Positions 1-8,831 are shown, numbered from the stretch's first letter. The stretch: 64,000 nucleotides of DNA from Paenarthrobacter nicotinovorans (GCF_021919345.1 NZ_CP089293.1:806001-870000); one strand, 5' to 3'. The notes: generated by a model from the sequence alone, not told the origin. Numbers and translations: made by a program.

Positions 1-616
1 CGGTGTTCTTGCGGAACACCTTTGCCCTGGCGGCATCACGCTCGGCGTCGGTCATGCACTTGACCGGCGCGGAGTCCTTCACGCCGCGGGGGTCGAAGCC
101 CACGACGTCGTAATTCGCCCGGAGTTTTTCTGTGAAGTGCGTGGTGCCTGCATCTTTGATGAAGTCCACCCCCGAGCCCCCGGGACCCCCGGGGTTGACC
201 AGGATGGAGCCCTTTTTGTCTCCGGTGCTGGGCAGCTTGATGGCCGCGAGGGTTATCTCCGCGGAACCCGGCTGCGCGTAATCCATGGGGACCTGGATCT
301 TGCCGCACTGCAGTCCGTCTCCGCAAGAGCTCCATTCCACGGACTGCGAGTAGAACTTCTCCAGGCCCTTGGGGGCCGAGGCCGCGATGGAGGGATCCAC
401 AGTGCTGGTGGAGGGCTTCGCGGTGGGCGCCGGCAGGAACGGCACCGTGCAGGCGCTGAGGACCAGCATTGACGCCAATGCCACGCACATCGCCGCGAAC
501 CCGCGGCTGCGGGTTCCACGTCGTGCAGCCCCCCGAGGAACAGCACCACCCGCAGACAGCCGGGCAGACCGGTCCCTTGAAGGGTTACCGGCGGGCCGGC
601 GTGGTGCGGACGTCAT
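1..616 (-). CDS. Secreted lipoprotein alpha/beta hydrolase (TAP-like), 3' end cut by window
   Basis: Only the N-terminal part of this minus-strand gene is in the window. It begins with a basic stretch, then a hydrophobic segment ending in a lipobox (LVLSAC) near residue 55, so the product should be exported and lipid-anchored. The mature part carries the VNPGGPGGSG oxyanion-loop motif and VGFDPRGV, both typical of the tripeptidyl-aminopeptidase-like alpha/beta hydrolases of actinobacteria. The nucleophile serine and catalytic histidine lie outside the window. The start at 616 has a good ribosome site (AGGAGAAC), 8 nt after the holB stop; an internal ATG at 490, just before the signal peptide, is an alternative. 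The gene ends the tmk-holB operon. A peptidase or esterase role is inferred from family; the substrate is unknown. Confidence 0.8.
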   Translation of the reverse strand, partial: MTSAPRRPAGNPSRDRSARLSAGGAVPRGAARRGTRSRGFAAMCVALASMLVLSACTVPFLPAPTAKPSTSTVDPSIAASAPKGLEKFYSQSVEWSSCGDGLQCGKIQVPMDYAQPGSAEITLAAIKLPSTGDKKGSILVNPGGPGGSGVDFIKDAGTTHFTEKLRANYDVVGFDPRGVKDSAPVKCMTDAERDAARAKVFRKNT

Positions 617-624
617 GCGTTCTC

Positions 625-1776
625 CTATTGCTGGATGAGGCTGGTTGCCATGGACTCGACCGCCAACAGCGGCGCCACGTTGGTGGTGGTAATCCGGACC
701 CGGGCCTTGTTGATGGCGTCCATCCGGGCCAGGGTGGTTTCGGGCGTTGAACGGCCGGCGTATTCTTCCAGATCACCCTTCAGCTCAACGTTGACCAGTT
801 CAACGGCGTTCCCCAATTGGATGATCAGTACGTCCCGGTAAAAGGACAACAGATCCGTCAGGGTACGGTCCAGGGAGTCCGTGATGGAGCGTTTGGCGCG
901 ACGCTTCTGGTCATCCTCAAGCTGCTTGACCTGGCTGCGCATGGAGGGCGGCAGAGTCCCGGACTCGGGGGCGCCAAGACTCGCGAGCAGCGCTATTTTC
1001 TCAGCGGCGTCCCGTTCATCGTTGGAGCTGTTGGCTTCCTCCGTGGCGATCTTGACCAGCTTCTCGGCCATCATCACAGCGGCCGTGACTCCCCGCAGGC
1101 CCAAGGGGATCCGAACGGTCTCCAGGCGGCGCTCCCGGGCATCCGCGTCGCGGGCGAGGCGGCGGGCAATGCCGATATGGCTCTGGGCCGCCCGCGCCGC
1201 CCGCTCCGCAAGCTGGCGCTCGACGCCGTCGCGCCTCACCAAGAGGTCCGCGACGTCGGCAGCCGGCGGAAGCCGCAGGCTCACCGGACGGCAGCGCGAA
1301 CGGATGGTGACCAGGACGTCGGCCGGCGAAGGGGCACACAGCATCCAGATGGTGCGCGGGGTCGGTTCTTCGATGGCCTTCAACAGGACATTGGTGGTGC
1401 GCTCGGCCATGCGGTCCGCGTCCTCCACCACGATGATCCGCCAGCGGCCGGTGGCCGGACGGTCTCCGGCCTTGGAAACAAGCTCGCGGGCTTCATCGAT
1501 GGTGATGGTGACTTTTTCCGTCCGCACGAAGGTCACATCGGAGTGGGTCTCGCCGAGGATGGTGTGGCACGCTGCGCAGACACCACAGCCACGCTGCGTG
1601 ACATCATCCTGCTCACAGTTCAGTGCCGCGGCGAACGCTTTGGCCGCATTTGAACGGCCGGAGCCGGGGGGACCGGTGAAGAGCCACGCGTGGGTGAGGC
1701 CCGTGTCGCCCTGCGCCGCTTGCTTCAGTTGTGCGACAACCGGGGCCTGGCCCTGGAGGTCGTCCCAGACGCTCAC
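625..1776 (-). CDS. holB: DNA polymerase III subunit delta-prime
   Basis: This 383-residue protein is the delta-prime clamp-loader subunit, part of the complex that loads the sliding clamp during replication. The N-terminal AAA+ domain has GPPGSGRS at residues 35-42, a Walker A in which the usual lysine is arginine; delta-prime subunits are commonly ATPase-defective, so this fits the family. Cysteines 54, 64, 67 and 70 form the zinc module, and the SRC arginine-finger motif is at 160-162. The start codon overlaps the tmk stop by 4 nt, so the two are translationally coupled. The tmk-holB pairing is common in bacteria. Confidence 0.95.
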   Translation of the reverse strand: MSVWDDLQGQAPVVAQLKQAAQGDTGLTHAWLFTGPPGSGRSNAAKAFAAALNCEQDDVTQRGCGVCAACHTILGETHSDVTFVRTEKVTITIDEARELVSKAGDRPATGRWRIIVVEDADRMAERTTNVLLKAIEEPTPRTIWMLCAPSPADVLVTIRSRCRPVSLRLPPAADVADLLVRRDGVERQLAERAARAAQSHIGIARRLARDADARERRLETVRIPLGLRGVTAAVMMAEKLVKIATEEANSSNDERDAAEKIALLASLGAPESGTLPPSMRSQVKQLEDDQKRRAKRSITDSLDRTLTDLLSFYRDVLIIQLGNAVELVNVELKGDLEEYAGRSTPETTLARMDAINKARVRITTTNVAPLLAVESMATSLIQQ

Positions 1777-2432
1777 TGGCGTGAACCGGGAACCCGGTCA
1801 CCCAACAGTGACTCCACGCGCTCCAGGATCCGGGCAGCCAAGGCCTCGATTTCCTCGCCGGCCGGCAGGACCAGATAGCTCGATGGTGCGGCCTCGGCCA
1901 GGTCCAGGAAAGCATGGCGGATGGCTGAATGGAACTCGTCGGGCTCGGATTCCAGCCGGTCCTCAGCGGTGTCCCCTGCGGTGCGGCGTCGGCGGCCATG
2001 GGCGGGATCGACGTCGAGCAGCACCGTCAGGTGCGGATGGAGGCCTTCGGTGGCCCATTCGTTGAGGGACAAAACGCCTTCAGCGCCCAGGCCGCGGCCA
2101 ACACCCTGATAGGCGACGGAGGAATCAACATAGCGGTCCGTGATGACCACCGTTCCCTGAGCCAAAGCCGGGCGGATGACCTGGTGCGCGTGGGCCGCGC
2201 GGGCAGCGGCGAACATCAGGGCCTCGGTACGGGCATCGATGGTGCCGTGGCCATGGTCGAGCACAAGGGAGCGCAGTTTCTCGCCAATAGGGGTGCCGCC
2301 CGGTTCCCGGGTGCGCAGTACGGTGAGCCCCCGGGATTCGAGGGCGTCGGAGAGCCGGGCGGCCTGTGTGGACTTGCCCGCTCCGTCCCCGCCTTCGAAC
2401 GCGATGAAAAGACCTGTGCTCTGAATACTCAC
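1773..2432 (-). CDS. tmk: Thymidylate kinase
   Basis: The protein (219 aa) phosphorylates dTMP to dTDP. It has the P-loop GGDGAGKS at residues 14-21, REPGGTP near 42-48 and the DRY motif at 99-101, and is of normal length for the family. The start is GTG at 2432. No Shine-Dalgarno site precedes it; instead a TAGGCT box lies 6 nt upstream (2439-2444, minus strand), which suggests a leaderless transcript. It is the first gene of the tmk-holB-hydrolase operon and is divergent from the PLP-enzyme gene at 2516. Confidence 0.96.
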   Translation of the reverse strand: MSIQSTGLFIAFEGGDGAGKSTQAARLSDALESRGLTVLRTREPGGTPIGEKLRSLVLDHGHGTIDARTEALMFAAARAAHAHQVIRPALAQGTVVITDRYVDSSVAYQGVGRGLGAEGVLSLNEWATEGLHPHLTVLLDVDPAHGRRRRTAGDTAEDRLESEPDEFHSAIRHAFLDLAEAAPSSYLVLPAGEEIEALAARILERVESLLGDRVPGSRQ

Positions 2433-2515
2433 GCGTCTAGCCTACCGAGCTTCCCTGACAGCAAAGGCGCGTAATGCCTTTCATCCACAGCATTCCCCGC
2501 GACTACGCTGAAAGC

Positions 2516-3700
2516 ATGAGCCTTTCCGATCAGCACGCCGCCGAATTGTCGCCTGAAACCGTTGTGGTTGCTGCCGGTCGTCCTGAACGCGCCCACGACG
2601 AACCGGTGAATCCACCCATCGTCCTGTCCTCCACATACTTCGGTACAGGCAGCCTGGGCGACGGCGACCGGGGCTATGGCCGCTACGCCAACCCCACCTG
2701 GGACCCCTTCGAGGACGCGCTGGCCAAACTTGAAGGCGCCACCCTGCCGGGACTGCTTTACGCATCCGGGCTGGCCGCAGTGAGTTCGGCGCTCTCCCTG
2801 GTTCCCGCCGGGGGCGTCGTGGTGATGCCGTCCCACAGCTACGCAGGTTCGCTTGTCATGGCCACGGAGCTGGCGGAGAAAGGCTTCCTGGAACTCCGCA
2901 CCGTGGACATCACGGACACGGAGGCGGTGAAGGCCCTGATCAGCCCTGAGGACGGCAAAAAAGCTGACCTGCTGTGGCTGGAAAGCCCCACCAATCCCAT
3001 GCTCGGAATCGCAGATATCCGCGCGCTCACTGATGCCGCCCACGCCGTGGGCGCCCTCGTGGTCACGGACAATACCTTCTCCACGCCCCTGGTGCAGCAG
3101 CCCCTCAGCCTGGGCTCCGACGTCGTGCTTCACTCGGTGACCAAATACCTGGCCGGGCATTCGGACGTCGTCCTCGGGGCTCTGGTGACGTCCAACCCTG
3201 AGCTGCGCGCCACGCTCCTTCACCACCGCATCATCCACGGCGGAATCGCCGGGCCGTTCGAGGCCTGGCTGGCTCTTCGCGGCCTGCGTACCCTGGCGTT
3301 GAGGATCGAGCGCTCGCAGGCCTCCGCAGCCACGCTCGCTGAAAGGCTCAGCACCCATCCACGCGTGGAAGCCATCCGGTTCCCCGGCCTCCCCACGGAT
3401 CCGGGCCATGAGCGCGCGAAGGCCCAGATGAAGGGTTTCGGCTCGGTCCTGTGCATCCAGATCGCCGGCGACAACCAACGCAGCGGTGCCGAAGCTGCTG
3501 ACGAACTGGTCCGCGCGTTGCAGCTCTGGCTCCCGGCAACATCACTGGGCGGAGTTGAGTCGCTGATTGAGCGACGACGCCGGCACACCGCCGAGCCGCT
3601 GAGCGTTCCGGAGAACCTGGTCCGCTTGAGCGTCGGAATTGAGAACGTGGAAGACCTCTGGTCCGACCTTGAGCAAGCACTGAAGGCGTTGGACAGCTAG
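2516..3700 (+). CDS. Trans-sulfuration PLP enzyme (cystathionine gamma-synthase/lyase type)
   Basis: This 394-residue protein belongs to the Cys/Met metabolism PLP-dependent family. The cofactor lysine is Lys210 in SVTKYLAGHSD, preceded by TDNTFSTP at 184-191 and the phosphate-binding YASGLAAVSSAL region at 82-93. Members make cystathionine from an activated homoserine, or cleave cystathionine or methionine; sequence alone does not settle which. ATG 2516 is chosen because a TACGCT box ends 6 nt upstream (2504-2509), a leaderless arrangement. An in-frame ATG at 2474 with a weak AAAGG site would add 14 residues that do not look like the family. Confidence 0.9.
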   Translation: MSLSDQHAAELSPETVVVAAGRPERAHDEPVNPPIVLSSTYFGTGSLGDGDRGYGRYANPTWDPFEDALAKLEGATLPGLLYASGLAAVSSALSLVPAGGVVVMPSHSYAGSLVMATELAEKGFLELRTVDITDTEAVKALISPEDGKKADLLWLESPTNPMLGIADIRALTDAAHAVGALVVTDNTFSTPLVQQPLSLGSDVVLHSVTKYLAGHSDVVLGALVTSNPELRATLLHHRIIHGGIAGPFEAWLALRGLRTLALRIERSQASAATLAERLSTHPRVEAIRFPGLPTDPGHERAKAQMKGFGSVLCIQIAGDNQRSGAEAADELVRALQLWLPATSLGGVESLIERRRRHTAEPLSVPENLVRLSVGIENVEDLWSDLEQALKALDS

Positions 3701-3710
3701 GCTGGAGGAC

Positions 3711-4052
3711 GTGGACGGAAAAATCTTGATCGCGTACGTCACCTCCGGGGTCTACATCATCCTGGGACTGGTGGCCCTTGCCTTGGAACTGTGGGCATTC
3801 GTTGATTGCCTGCGCCACCGACCCACCCTGTTTGTGGCCGCTTCCAAGCGGACCAAGACGTTCTGGTTGGCCCTCACCGGCGTGGCTCTCGCCATCGGTG
3901 GACTGACGATGCTTACCGGCGGCGGCAGCCTTGGTCTCTTCGGCATCGCCGCAGTCACAGCCTCCTGCGTCTACCTCGCCGATGTCCGGCCGGCAGTCCG
4001 CGAGGCTGGCAGCGGCGGAAACCGCAACGTCGGCCCGTACGGACCCTGGTAG
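3711..4052 (+). CDS. DUF2516 family small membrane protein
   Basis: The product (113 aa) has three hydrophobic segments, about residues 5-28, 48-68 and 72-90, with a WAFVDCLRHRP stretch between the first two. This matches the actinobacterial DUF2516 family, which has no assigned function. The GTG start at 3711 has a strong GGAGG site just before it and lies 10 nt after the PLP-enzyme stop, so the two are probably cotranscribed. The C-terminus is a short glycine-rich polar tail. Confidence 0.8.
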   Translation: MDGKILIAYVTSGVYIILGLVALALELWAFVDCLRHRPTLFVAASKRTKTFWLALTGVALAIGGLTMLTGGGSLGLFGIAAVTASCVYLADVRPAVREAGSGGNRNVGPYGPW

Positions 4053-4069
4053 ACCCAGCCCCTGCTGTA

Positions 4070-4909
4070 TCAGCGCTGGCCGGGCGCCACCGCGTCCCAC
4101 GCCACCGTCATTTCTCCAAGGCGCCACCGCGAAGGACCATCCTGAAGCGGCCACCCGGCGTCGCGCAGTGAACGGCACATCCCGGTCCAGCGCTGCCTGT
4201 TGCCGAACGAAGCCAACGGCGCCGCCTCCAGCCAGGCCTTGTCCATTGCCTGCAGGAACGCGTGGATCGGCTCACCCGGCACGTTCCGGTGAATGAGCGC
4301 CTTGGGCAGCCGCTCGGCGACTTCGGAAGGCAGCTCGAAGCTTCCGAACCGGACAGAAAAACTCAGGCTCAGCGGACGCTCCGGATCCAGGGCCACCCAG
4401 GTGACGCGGCGGCCGATTTCGTCGCACGTGCCGTCAATGAACAGTCCGTTCGGCGCCAGGCGGGACTGCACCAGGGCCCAGATCGCGGCGACGTCCGCTT
4501 CTTCATATTGCCGGAGCACGTTGAATGCCCGGACCAGCACGGGATTGCCCGGCACCGGAACTTCGAAACCGCCTACCGAGAAGCTGAGTCCGGGTCTTTC
4601 CAGGGCCTTGGCGCTGCGGACACGCTCCGGTTCAATTTCGATTCCACGGACCTGTACATCCGGCCGGACGGCCTGCAGCCGTTCGAAAAGCTCGACGGCG
4701 GTGGCCGGCGAGGCGCCGTAGCCCAGGTCCACTACCAAAGGCTCGACGGCGGTGCGCAGCCGCCACGCCTGCGGGCCGGCCAGCCAGCGGTCCAGCCGCC
4801 GCATCCGGTTGGGGTTGGTGGTGCCGCGGGTAATATTGCCGATCGGTTTGCGTAACGGGTTGCCGCCCCGACTGCGGGGAGAGCCCACCCGTTCCGCCTT
4901 TTGCACCAC
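4070..4909 (-). CDS. Class I SAM-dependent methyltransferase
   Basis: This 279-residue protein has the S-adenosylmethionine-binding glycine motif VDLGYGASPATAVEL at about residues 60-74, followed by an acidic strand end (RGIEIEPERV) expected to hold the ribose. The N-terminus is basic (SRGGNPLRKPIGNITRGTTN), as in actinobacterial methyltransferases of unknown target. No substrate can be named. The GTG start at 4909 is preceded by a TAAAGT box 6 nt upstream (4916-4921, minus strand) and no Shine-Dalgarno site. It converges on the DUF2516 gene and is divergent from gpmA. Confidence 0.82.
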   Translation of the reverse strand: MVQKAERVGSPRSRGGNPLRKPIGNITRGTTNPNRMRRLDRWLAGPQAWRLRTAVEPLVVDLGYGASPATAVELFERLQAVRPDVQVRGIEIEPERVRSAKALERPGLSFSVGGFEVPVPGNPVLVRAFNVLRQYEEADVAAIWALVQSRLAPNGLFIDGTCDEIGRRVTWVALDPERPLSLSFSVRFGSFELPSEVAERLPKALIHRNVPGEPIHAFLQAMDKAWLEAAPLASFGNRQRWTGMCRSLRDAGWPLQDGPSRWRLGEMTVAWDAVAPGQR

Positions 4910-5040
4910 GGCCCCACTTTATCCTGCAACGCCGGGTCGCTTACGGCCCGTTCGATGGCGTCTGATGGGCCGTGACTGAGCCCACGTTGCTGTTCGTAAC
5001 GCCGGGCAGGGCACCGGAGCCCTCGGCTAGGATGAAAACC

Positions 5041-5787
5041 ATGACTTACAAGCTGATTCTGCTGCGCCATGGCCACAGCGAATGGAACGCCAAGAACCTG
5101 TTCACCGGTTGGGTGGACGTTGACCTGAACGACCAAGGCCGCAAAGAAGCAGTACGCGGCGGGGAGCTCCTGGTAGAGAACAACATCCTCCCGGATATCC
5201 TCTACACCTCCCTGCTGAAGCGTGCCATCAACACGGCCAACATGGCTTTGGACAAGGCCGACCGTGGCTGGATCCCCGTCAAGCGCGACTGGCGCCTCAA
5301 CGAACGCCACTACGGTGCGTTGCAGGGCAAGGACAAGGCCCAGACCCTCGCCGAATTCGGCGAAGAGCAGTTCATGGAATGGCGCCGCAGCTACGACACA
5401 CCGCCGCCGCCGCTGTCCGATGACAGCGAGTTCTCCCAGGCGCACGATGTCCGTTACAAGGACCTCGGCGACGCCTTGCCCCGCACCGAATGCCTCAAGG
5501 ACGTCCTGGTCCGCCTCCTCCCTTACTGGGAATCGGACATCAAGGAAGACCTCAAGGCTGGCAAGACCGTTCTGGTCACGGCCCACGGCAACTCCCTGCG
5601 CGCCCTGGTCAAGCACCTGGACGGCATCAGCGACGACGCCATCGCCGGCCTGAACATCCCCACCGGCATCCCGCTGGTTTACGAACTGGATGAGGACTTC
5701 CATCCGATCAAGCCCGGTGGCACCTACCTGGATCCCGACGCAGCTGCTGAGGCCATCCTCGCGGTAGCGAACCAGGGCAAAAAATAG
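5041..5787 (+). CDS. gpmA: 2,3-bisphosphoglycerate-dependent phosphoglycerate mutase
   Basis: The enzyme (248 aa) interconverts 3- and 2-phosphoglycerate in glycolysis. The phosphohistidine motif [10 protein letters not shown] puts the catalytic histidine at residue 10; the second histidine is His182 in [10 protein letters not shown], and Glu89 lies in NERHYG. Length and motifs fit the cofactor-dependent class. An upstream in-frame ATG at 4972 is rejected because homology begins at 5041 and a TAGGAT box lies 7 nt before that ATG (5028-5033), again a leaderless pattern. A strong bidirectional hairpin follows the gene. Confidence 0.97.
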   Translation: MTYKLILLRHGHSEWNAKNLFTGWVDVDLNDQGRKEAVRGGELLVENNILPDILYTSLLKRAINTANMALDKADRGWIPVKRDWRLNERHYGALQGKDKAQTLAEFGEEQFMEWRRSYDTPPPPLSDDSEFSQAHDVRYKDLGDALPRTECLKDVLVRLLPYWESDIKEDLKAGKTVLVTAHGNSLRALVKHLDGISDDAIAGLNIPTGIPLVYELDEDFHPIKPGGTYLDPDAAAEAILAVANQGKK

Positions 5788-5814
5788 GGCTTCGCGGTTC
5801 TTCGCCCCAGACTA

Positions 5815-5855
5815 ACGACGGCGGCCGGTCACCTCAGGTGACCGGCCGCCGTCGT
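5815..5855. terminator. Bidirectional terminator hairpin between gpmA and phoU
   Basis: A perfect 20-bp inverted repeat, starting ACGACGGCGGCCGGTCACCT, with a single central base separates the two convergent genes. The stem is very GC-rich. There is no long T run on either side, so termination efficiency is uncertain, but the position between two stop codons supports the role. Confidence 0.7.
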
Positions 5856-5874
5856 ATGTTCTGCGGTTTGTGCG

Positions 5875-6528
5875 TTAGAAGCCCTCAGGCTGCCATTCGC
5901 CCGTCACCAGGTAGGTGACCTTGCGGGCAACCGAGACGCCGTGGTCGGCGAAGCGCTCGAAGTAACGGCTGGCCAAGGCAACATCCACCGTGGTGGCGGG
6001 GTTCTCGTTCCATTCGGGGGAGGCAATGGCCTTGAAGACGCTGAGGTGGAGGTCGTCCACGGCGATGTTGATCTTGAGGATGTCGCGGGCAACTTCAAGG
6101 TCGCGCGTCTCGAGGAGCTCGATGACCTTCGCGGTGATGTCGATGTCGTGCTGGGCCATGGCCTTGAAGGTCTGGGTCAGCGAAGCAGGAATCACGGTTG
6201 CCGGGTAGCGCAAGCGGGCCAGCTGGGCCACGTGGCGGGCGAGGTCGCCCATGCGCTCCAGGGAAGCGCTCATGCGGAGCGAACCCACGATCATGCGGAG
6301 GTCGCTGGCCACGGGACCCTGCAATGCCAGGATGTCGATGGCGCGCTCATCAAGGCTGTTCTGCAGGAAATCGATCCTGGCATCTGCCGCAATGACATCC
6401 TGTGCAAGGTCCACATCGGCGCCTTCGAAGGACGTCGTGGCCTTCGTGATCGCTTCGTGAACCAGCTTGGAGATCTCGATGAGGTCGTCACCTACCTGGG
6501 TGAGCTCCTCCTGAAAAACCTTGCGCAC
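5875..6528 (-). CDS. phoU: PhoU phosphate signalling regulator
   Basis: This 217-residue all-helical protein has the two PhoU repeats: LVHEAITKATTSF...DVIAADARID in the first half and KVIELLETRDLEVARDILKIN...RYFERFADHGVSVARKV in the second. The metal-binding-type signatures (D-x-x-ID and ERFADH) are present. PhoU restrains phosphate transport and the cognate sensor kinase when phosphate is plentiful. The start is GTG 6528, with an AAGGA site 7-8 nt upstream; longer readings to 6819 run through the regulatory region and are not supported. It is divergent from senX3-regX3 with a PHO-box-like site between them. No pst transporter genes are in this window. Confidence 0.94.
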   Translation of the reverse strand: MRKVFQEELTQVGDDLIEISKLVHEAITKATTSFEGADVDLAQDVIAADARIDFLQNSLDERAIDILALQGPVASDLRMIVGSLRMSASLERMGDLARHVAQLARLRYPATVIPASLTQTFKAMAQHDIDITAKVIELLETRDLEVARDILKINIAVDDLHLSVFKAIASPEWNENPATTVDVALASRYFERFADHGVSVARKVTYLVTGEWQPEGF

Positions 6529-6615
6529 TAAGGCGTCCTTTCCTTGGAAATCCCGGGCCCCCTGAAGGGACAGGACTTCAAAAACATTGGCAGTCCAACC
6601 AGTAACTGTGTCAGG

Positions 6616-6659
6616 GCCCCGTGAACTGTTTGGCACCTTTAGATGAACGTTAGTTGAAC
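6616..6659 (-). promoter_or_regulatory. PHO-box-like array of 11-nt direct repeats
   Basis: Read on the minus strand from 6659 to 6616, the sequence is four consecutive 11-nt blocks: GTTCAACTAAC, GTTCATCTAAA, a degenerate GGTGCCAAACA, and GTTCACGGGGC. Three of the four begin with GTTCA at exact 11-nt phase. This is the architecture of the actinobacterial PHO box bound by PhoP/RegX3-type response regulators (GTTCACC-like units every 11 nt). It lies in the divergent gap between phoU and senX3-regX3, so autoregulation and phosphate control of phoU are likely. Confidence 0.75.
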
Positions 6660-6718
6660 CGTCGGCATTTGGCGCCGGATCAATGCTCCGCCCTGATTCC
6701 ACAGCATAAGCTGGACAC

Positions 6719-8011
6719 GTGGATCCGTTGCTCATAGGTGTCATTGCAGGCCTCGTTGGCTTGTCGCTGGGCGTCTTTGGCATGCTCGCTTTCAGGATCA
6801 GCGAACGGCAGCGCAGCATCGTGGACCTCGACGTCGCCGAGCCCCTCCTCCCTGAGGGGGCAGCGGAAGTCCTTGCCGTCGTCGGGCGTGCGTTCGTCGT
6901 GGTCGACGCGATCGACGGCGTGGTCCGTGCGAGCCCCGCCGCTTACGCCTACGGGCTGGTCCGCGGCCACACGGTAGTGCATAAGCAGCTCCTGGACATG
7001 ACCGCCAAGGTCCGCCGCGACGGTGTGATCCTGGAGGAACAATACGAACTTCCCCGCGGGCCGCTCGGGAAAGGCACCATCGTGGTGCAGGTACGGGCCG
7101 CCATGCTCGGCTGGGAATATATCGTCCTCCTGGCCGATGACCGGACCGAGATCACCCGCACCGAGGAGATCCGCAACGACTTCGTGGCCAACGTGTCCCA
7201 CGAACTCAAAACTCCCGTCGGCGCGATCTCGCTCCTGGCCGAGGCCTTGGAAGCATCGCCCGACGACGAAGAAGCGGTGCGCCGCTTCGCCAAGCGCATG
7301 CACAAGGAGTCCGGTCGGCTGGCGGCCCTGGTCCAGGACATCATCGAACTCTCTCGGCTCCAGGGCGCCAACGTCGCCCAGCAGGGCCACGCTGTGGACA
7401 TCAACACGGTGATCACCGAAGCCGTGGACCGTTCGCAGCTTCCCGCCGAGAGCAAGAACATCCAGATCGTGGTGGGCGGCCACTCCGATTCCCTGGTCTT
7501 CGGTGACCGCGACCTCCTGGTCACTGCCCTGCGCAACCTGATCGACAACGCCATCCGTTACTCCCCTGAAAACACCCGCGTGGGCGTGGGTGTCCGGACC
7601 CGGGAAGGCGTGGTTGCCGTCTCCGTCACGGATCAGGGCGAGGGATTGACGCCCGAGGACCAGGAACGGGTGTTCGAACGCTTCTACCGCGTCGACGCAG
7701 CACGTTCGCGGCACACCGGCGGCACCGGCCTTGGCCTCAGCATCGTCAAGCACGTTGTCTCCAACCACGGCGGCGAAGTGACCGTCTGGTCGCAGCCCGG
7801 CCAGGGTTCCACCTTCACCATCCGACTGCCCGAGATGGAAGGCCAGGACGACGACGCCGGCCTCCCGCCTTCGGCTGCCACGGCGGCGCTTCCGCCCGGG
7901 CCCGCAACGGCTGGTGCCGCCGTCGGACCTGGAATTGCTGCCGGGCAACCCCACCACGTGAACCACCAAGGGGGCGCCACTGGCGCCCGAGAGCAAGGAG
8001 CCAGCGCTTGA
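6719..8011 (+). CDS. senX3: Sensor histidine kinase, SenX3/PhoR type
   Basis: This 430-residue kinase has one N-terminal transmembrane helix (about 4-25), a PAS-like region (45-145), a HisKA domain with phospho-acceptor His161 in ANVSHELKTP, and an HATPase domain with NLIDNAIRYS, DQGEGL and GGTGLGLSIVKH. The C-terminal 55 residues are an Ala/Pro/Gly-rich tail. It should sense phosphate status and phosphorylate RegX3. The GTG start at 6719 has a TAAGCT box 6 nt upstream and no Shine-Dalgarno site, suggesting a leaderless mRNA. It overlaps regX3 by 4 nt and faces phoU. Confidence 0.93.
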   Translation: MDPLLIGVIAGLVGLSLGVFGMLAFRISERQRSIVDLDVAEPLLPEGAAEVLAVVGRAFVVVDAIDGVVRASPAAYAYGLVRGHTVVHKQLLDMTAKVRRDGVILEEQYELPRGPLGKGTIVVQVRAAMLGWEYIVLLADDRTEITRTEEIRNDFVANVSHELKTPVGAISLLAEALEASPDDEEAVRRFAKRMHKESGRLAALVQDIIELSRLQGANVAQQGHAVDINTVITEAVDRSQLPAESKNIQIVVGGHSDSLVFGDRDLLVTALRNLIDNAIRYSPENTRVGVGVRTREGVVAVSVTDQGEGLTPEDQERVFERFYRVDAARSRHTGGTGLGLSIVKHVVSNHGGEVTVWSQPGQGSTFTIRLPEMEGQDDDAGLPPSAATAALPPGPATAGAAVGPGIAAGQPHHVNHQGGATGAREQGASA

Positions 8012-8688
8012 GCCGGATTTTGATAGTGGAGGACGAAGAGTCCTTCAGCGACCCCCTGTCCTATCTTTTGGGCAAAGAGGGGTTCGACGTCGAGGTAGTG
8101 GACAACGGCAGCGATGCCCTGGTGGAGTTCGACCGGAACGGCGCCGACCTCGTCCTCCTCGACCTGCAGCTGCCCGGGACGCCGGGAACAGAGGTGTGCC
8201 GCCAGTTGCGCCAACGCTCCAGCGTCCCGGTGATCATGCTGACAGCCAAGGACTCGGAGATCGACAAAGTTGTGGGGCTCGAACTCGGAGCCGACGACTA
8301 CGTCACCAAGCCGTATTCCTCCCGCGAGTTGGTGGCCCGTGTCCGCGCGGTCCTCCGCCGGCAAGGGGAGCCCGAGGAGCTCATCACCTCCACAGTCCAG
8401 GCCGGTCCTGTCCGGATGGACATCGAACGCCATGTGGTCAGTGTCAACGGCGAGCAGGTTTCCCTGCCCTTGAAGGAATTCGAGTTGCTGGAGATGCTGC
8501 TCCGGAACTCGGGCCGCGTCCTGACGCGTGGACAGCTCATCGACCGTGTGTGGGGCTCCGACTACGTGGGGGATACCAAGACCCTGGATGTCCACGTGAA
8601 GCGCCTGCGCAGCAAGATCGAGCCGGATCCATCAGCGCCGCGCTACCTGGTGACCGTGCGCGGCCTGGGCTACAAGTTCGAGCCGTAA
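8008..8688 (+). CDS. regX3: Response regulator RegX3 (OmpR/PhoB family)
   Basis: The product (226 aa) has a receiver domain with acidic pocket E8-D9, phospho-acceptor Asp52 (LLDLQLPG) and the conserved lysine in VTKPYSSREL. A winged-helix DNA-binding domain follows, ending in TVRGLGYKFEP. The start is TTG 8008, overlapping the kinase stop, with an AAGGAG site 7 nt upstream. It probably binds the GTTCA repeats at 6616-6659. Confidence 0.95.
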   Translation: MSRILIVEDEESFSDPLSYLLGKEGFDVEVVDNGSDALVEFDRNGADLVLLDLQLPGTPGTEVCRQLRQRSSVPVIMLTAKDSEIDKVVGLELGADDYVTKPYSSRELVARVRAVLRRQGEPEELITSTVQAGPVRMDIERHVVSVNGEQVSLPLKEFELLEMLLRNSGRVLTRGQLIDRVWGSDYVGDTKTLDVHVKRLRSKIEPDPSAPRYLVTVRGLGYKFEP

Positions 8689-8696
8689 CCCCTGGC

Positions 8697-8761
8697 GGAG
8701 TTTTTGTACGGATAACGCCCTTTAGAAGCCTTCTAAAGGGCGTTATCTGTACAAAAACTCC
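8697..8761. repeat. Dispersed palindromic element, copy 1
   Basis: This nearly perfect 65-nt palindrome has arms starting GGAGTTTTTGTACGGATAAC and ending ACAAAAACTCC. A diverged copy lies at 59194-59256. Both occupy gaps between convergent genes, here regX3 and the lipoprotein gene. The T-rich outer arm and the GC-containing inner stem could act as a two-way terminator, but a separate classical terminator follows directly, so a REP- or MITE-like element is equally possible. Confidence 0.8.
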
Positions 8762-8771
8762 AGAGGGGGCA

Positions 8772-8809
8772 AAAAGGAAGGGTCCCGCCGCGGCGGGACC
8801 CTTCCTTTT
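8772..8809. terminator. Bidirectional intrinsic terminator
   Basis: This is a perfect 19-bp palindrome (AAAAGGAAGGGTCCCGCCG and its complement) with flanking A and T runs on both sides. It gives a strong hairpin plus U-tract in either direction, between convergent regX3 and the LpqE-like lipoprotein gene. Confidence 0.9.
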
Positions 8810-8831
8810 GTGTGGTTCTTGGCAGGGGCCC

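Noticed and set aside
2429..3478. 349-codon open frame opposite the PLP enzyme gene
   Set aside because: It is an antisense shadow; the PLP enzyme has the cofactor lysine and the conserved motifs.
6529..6819. Upstream extension of phoU
   Set aside because: It would translate through the PHO-box-like region; PhoU homology starts at the GTG with its ribosome site at 6528.
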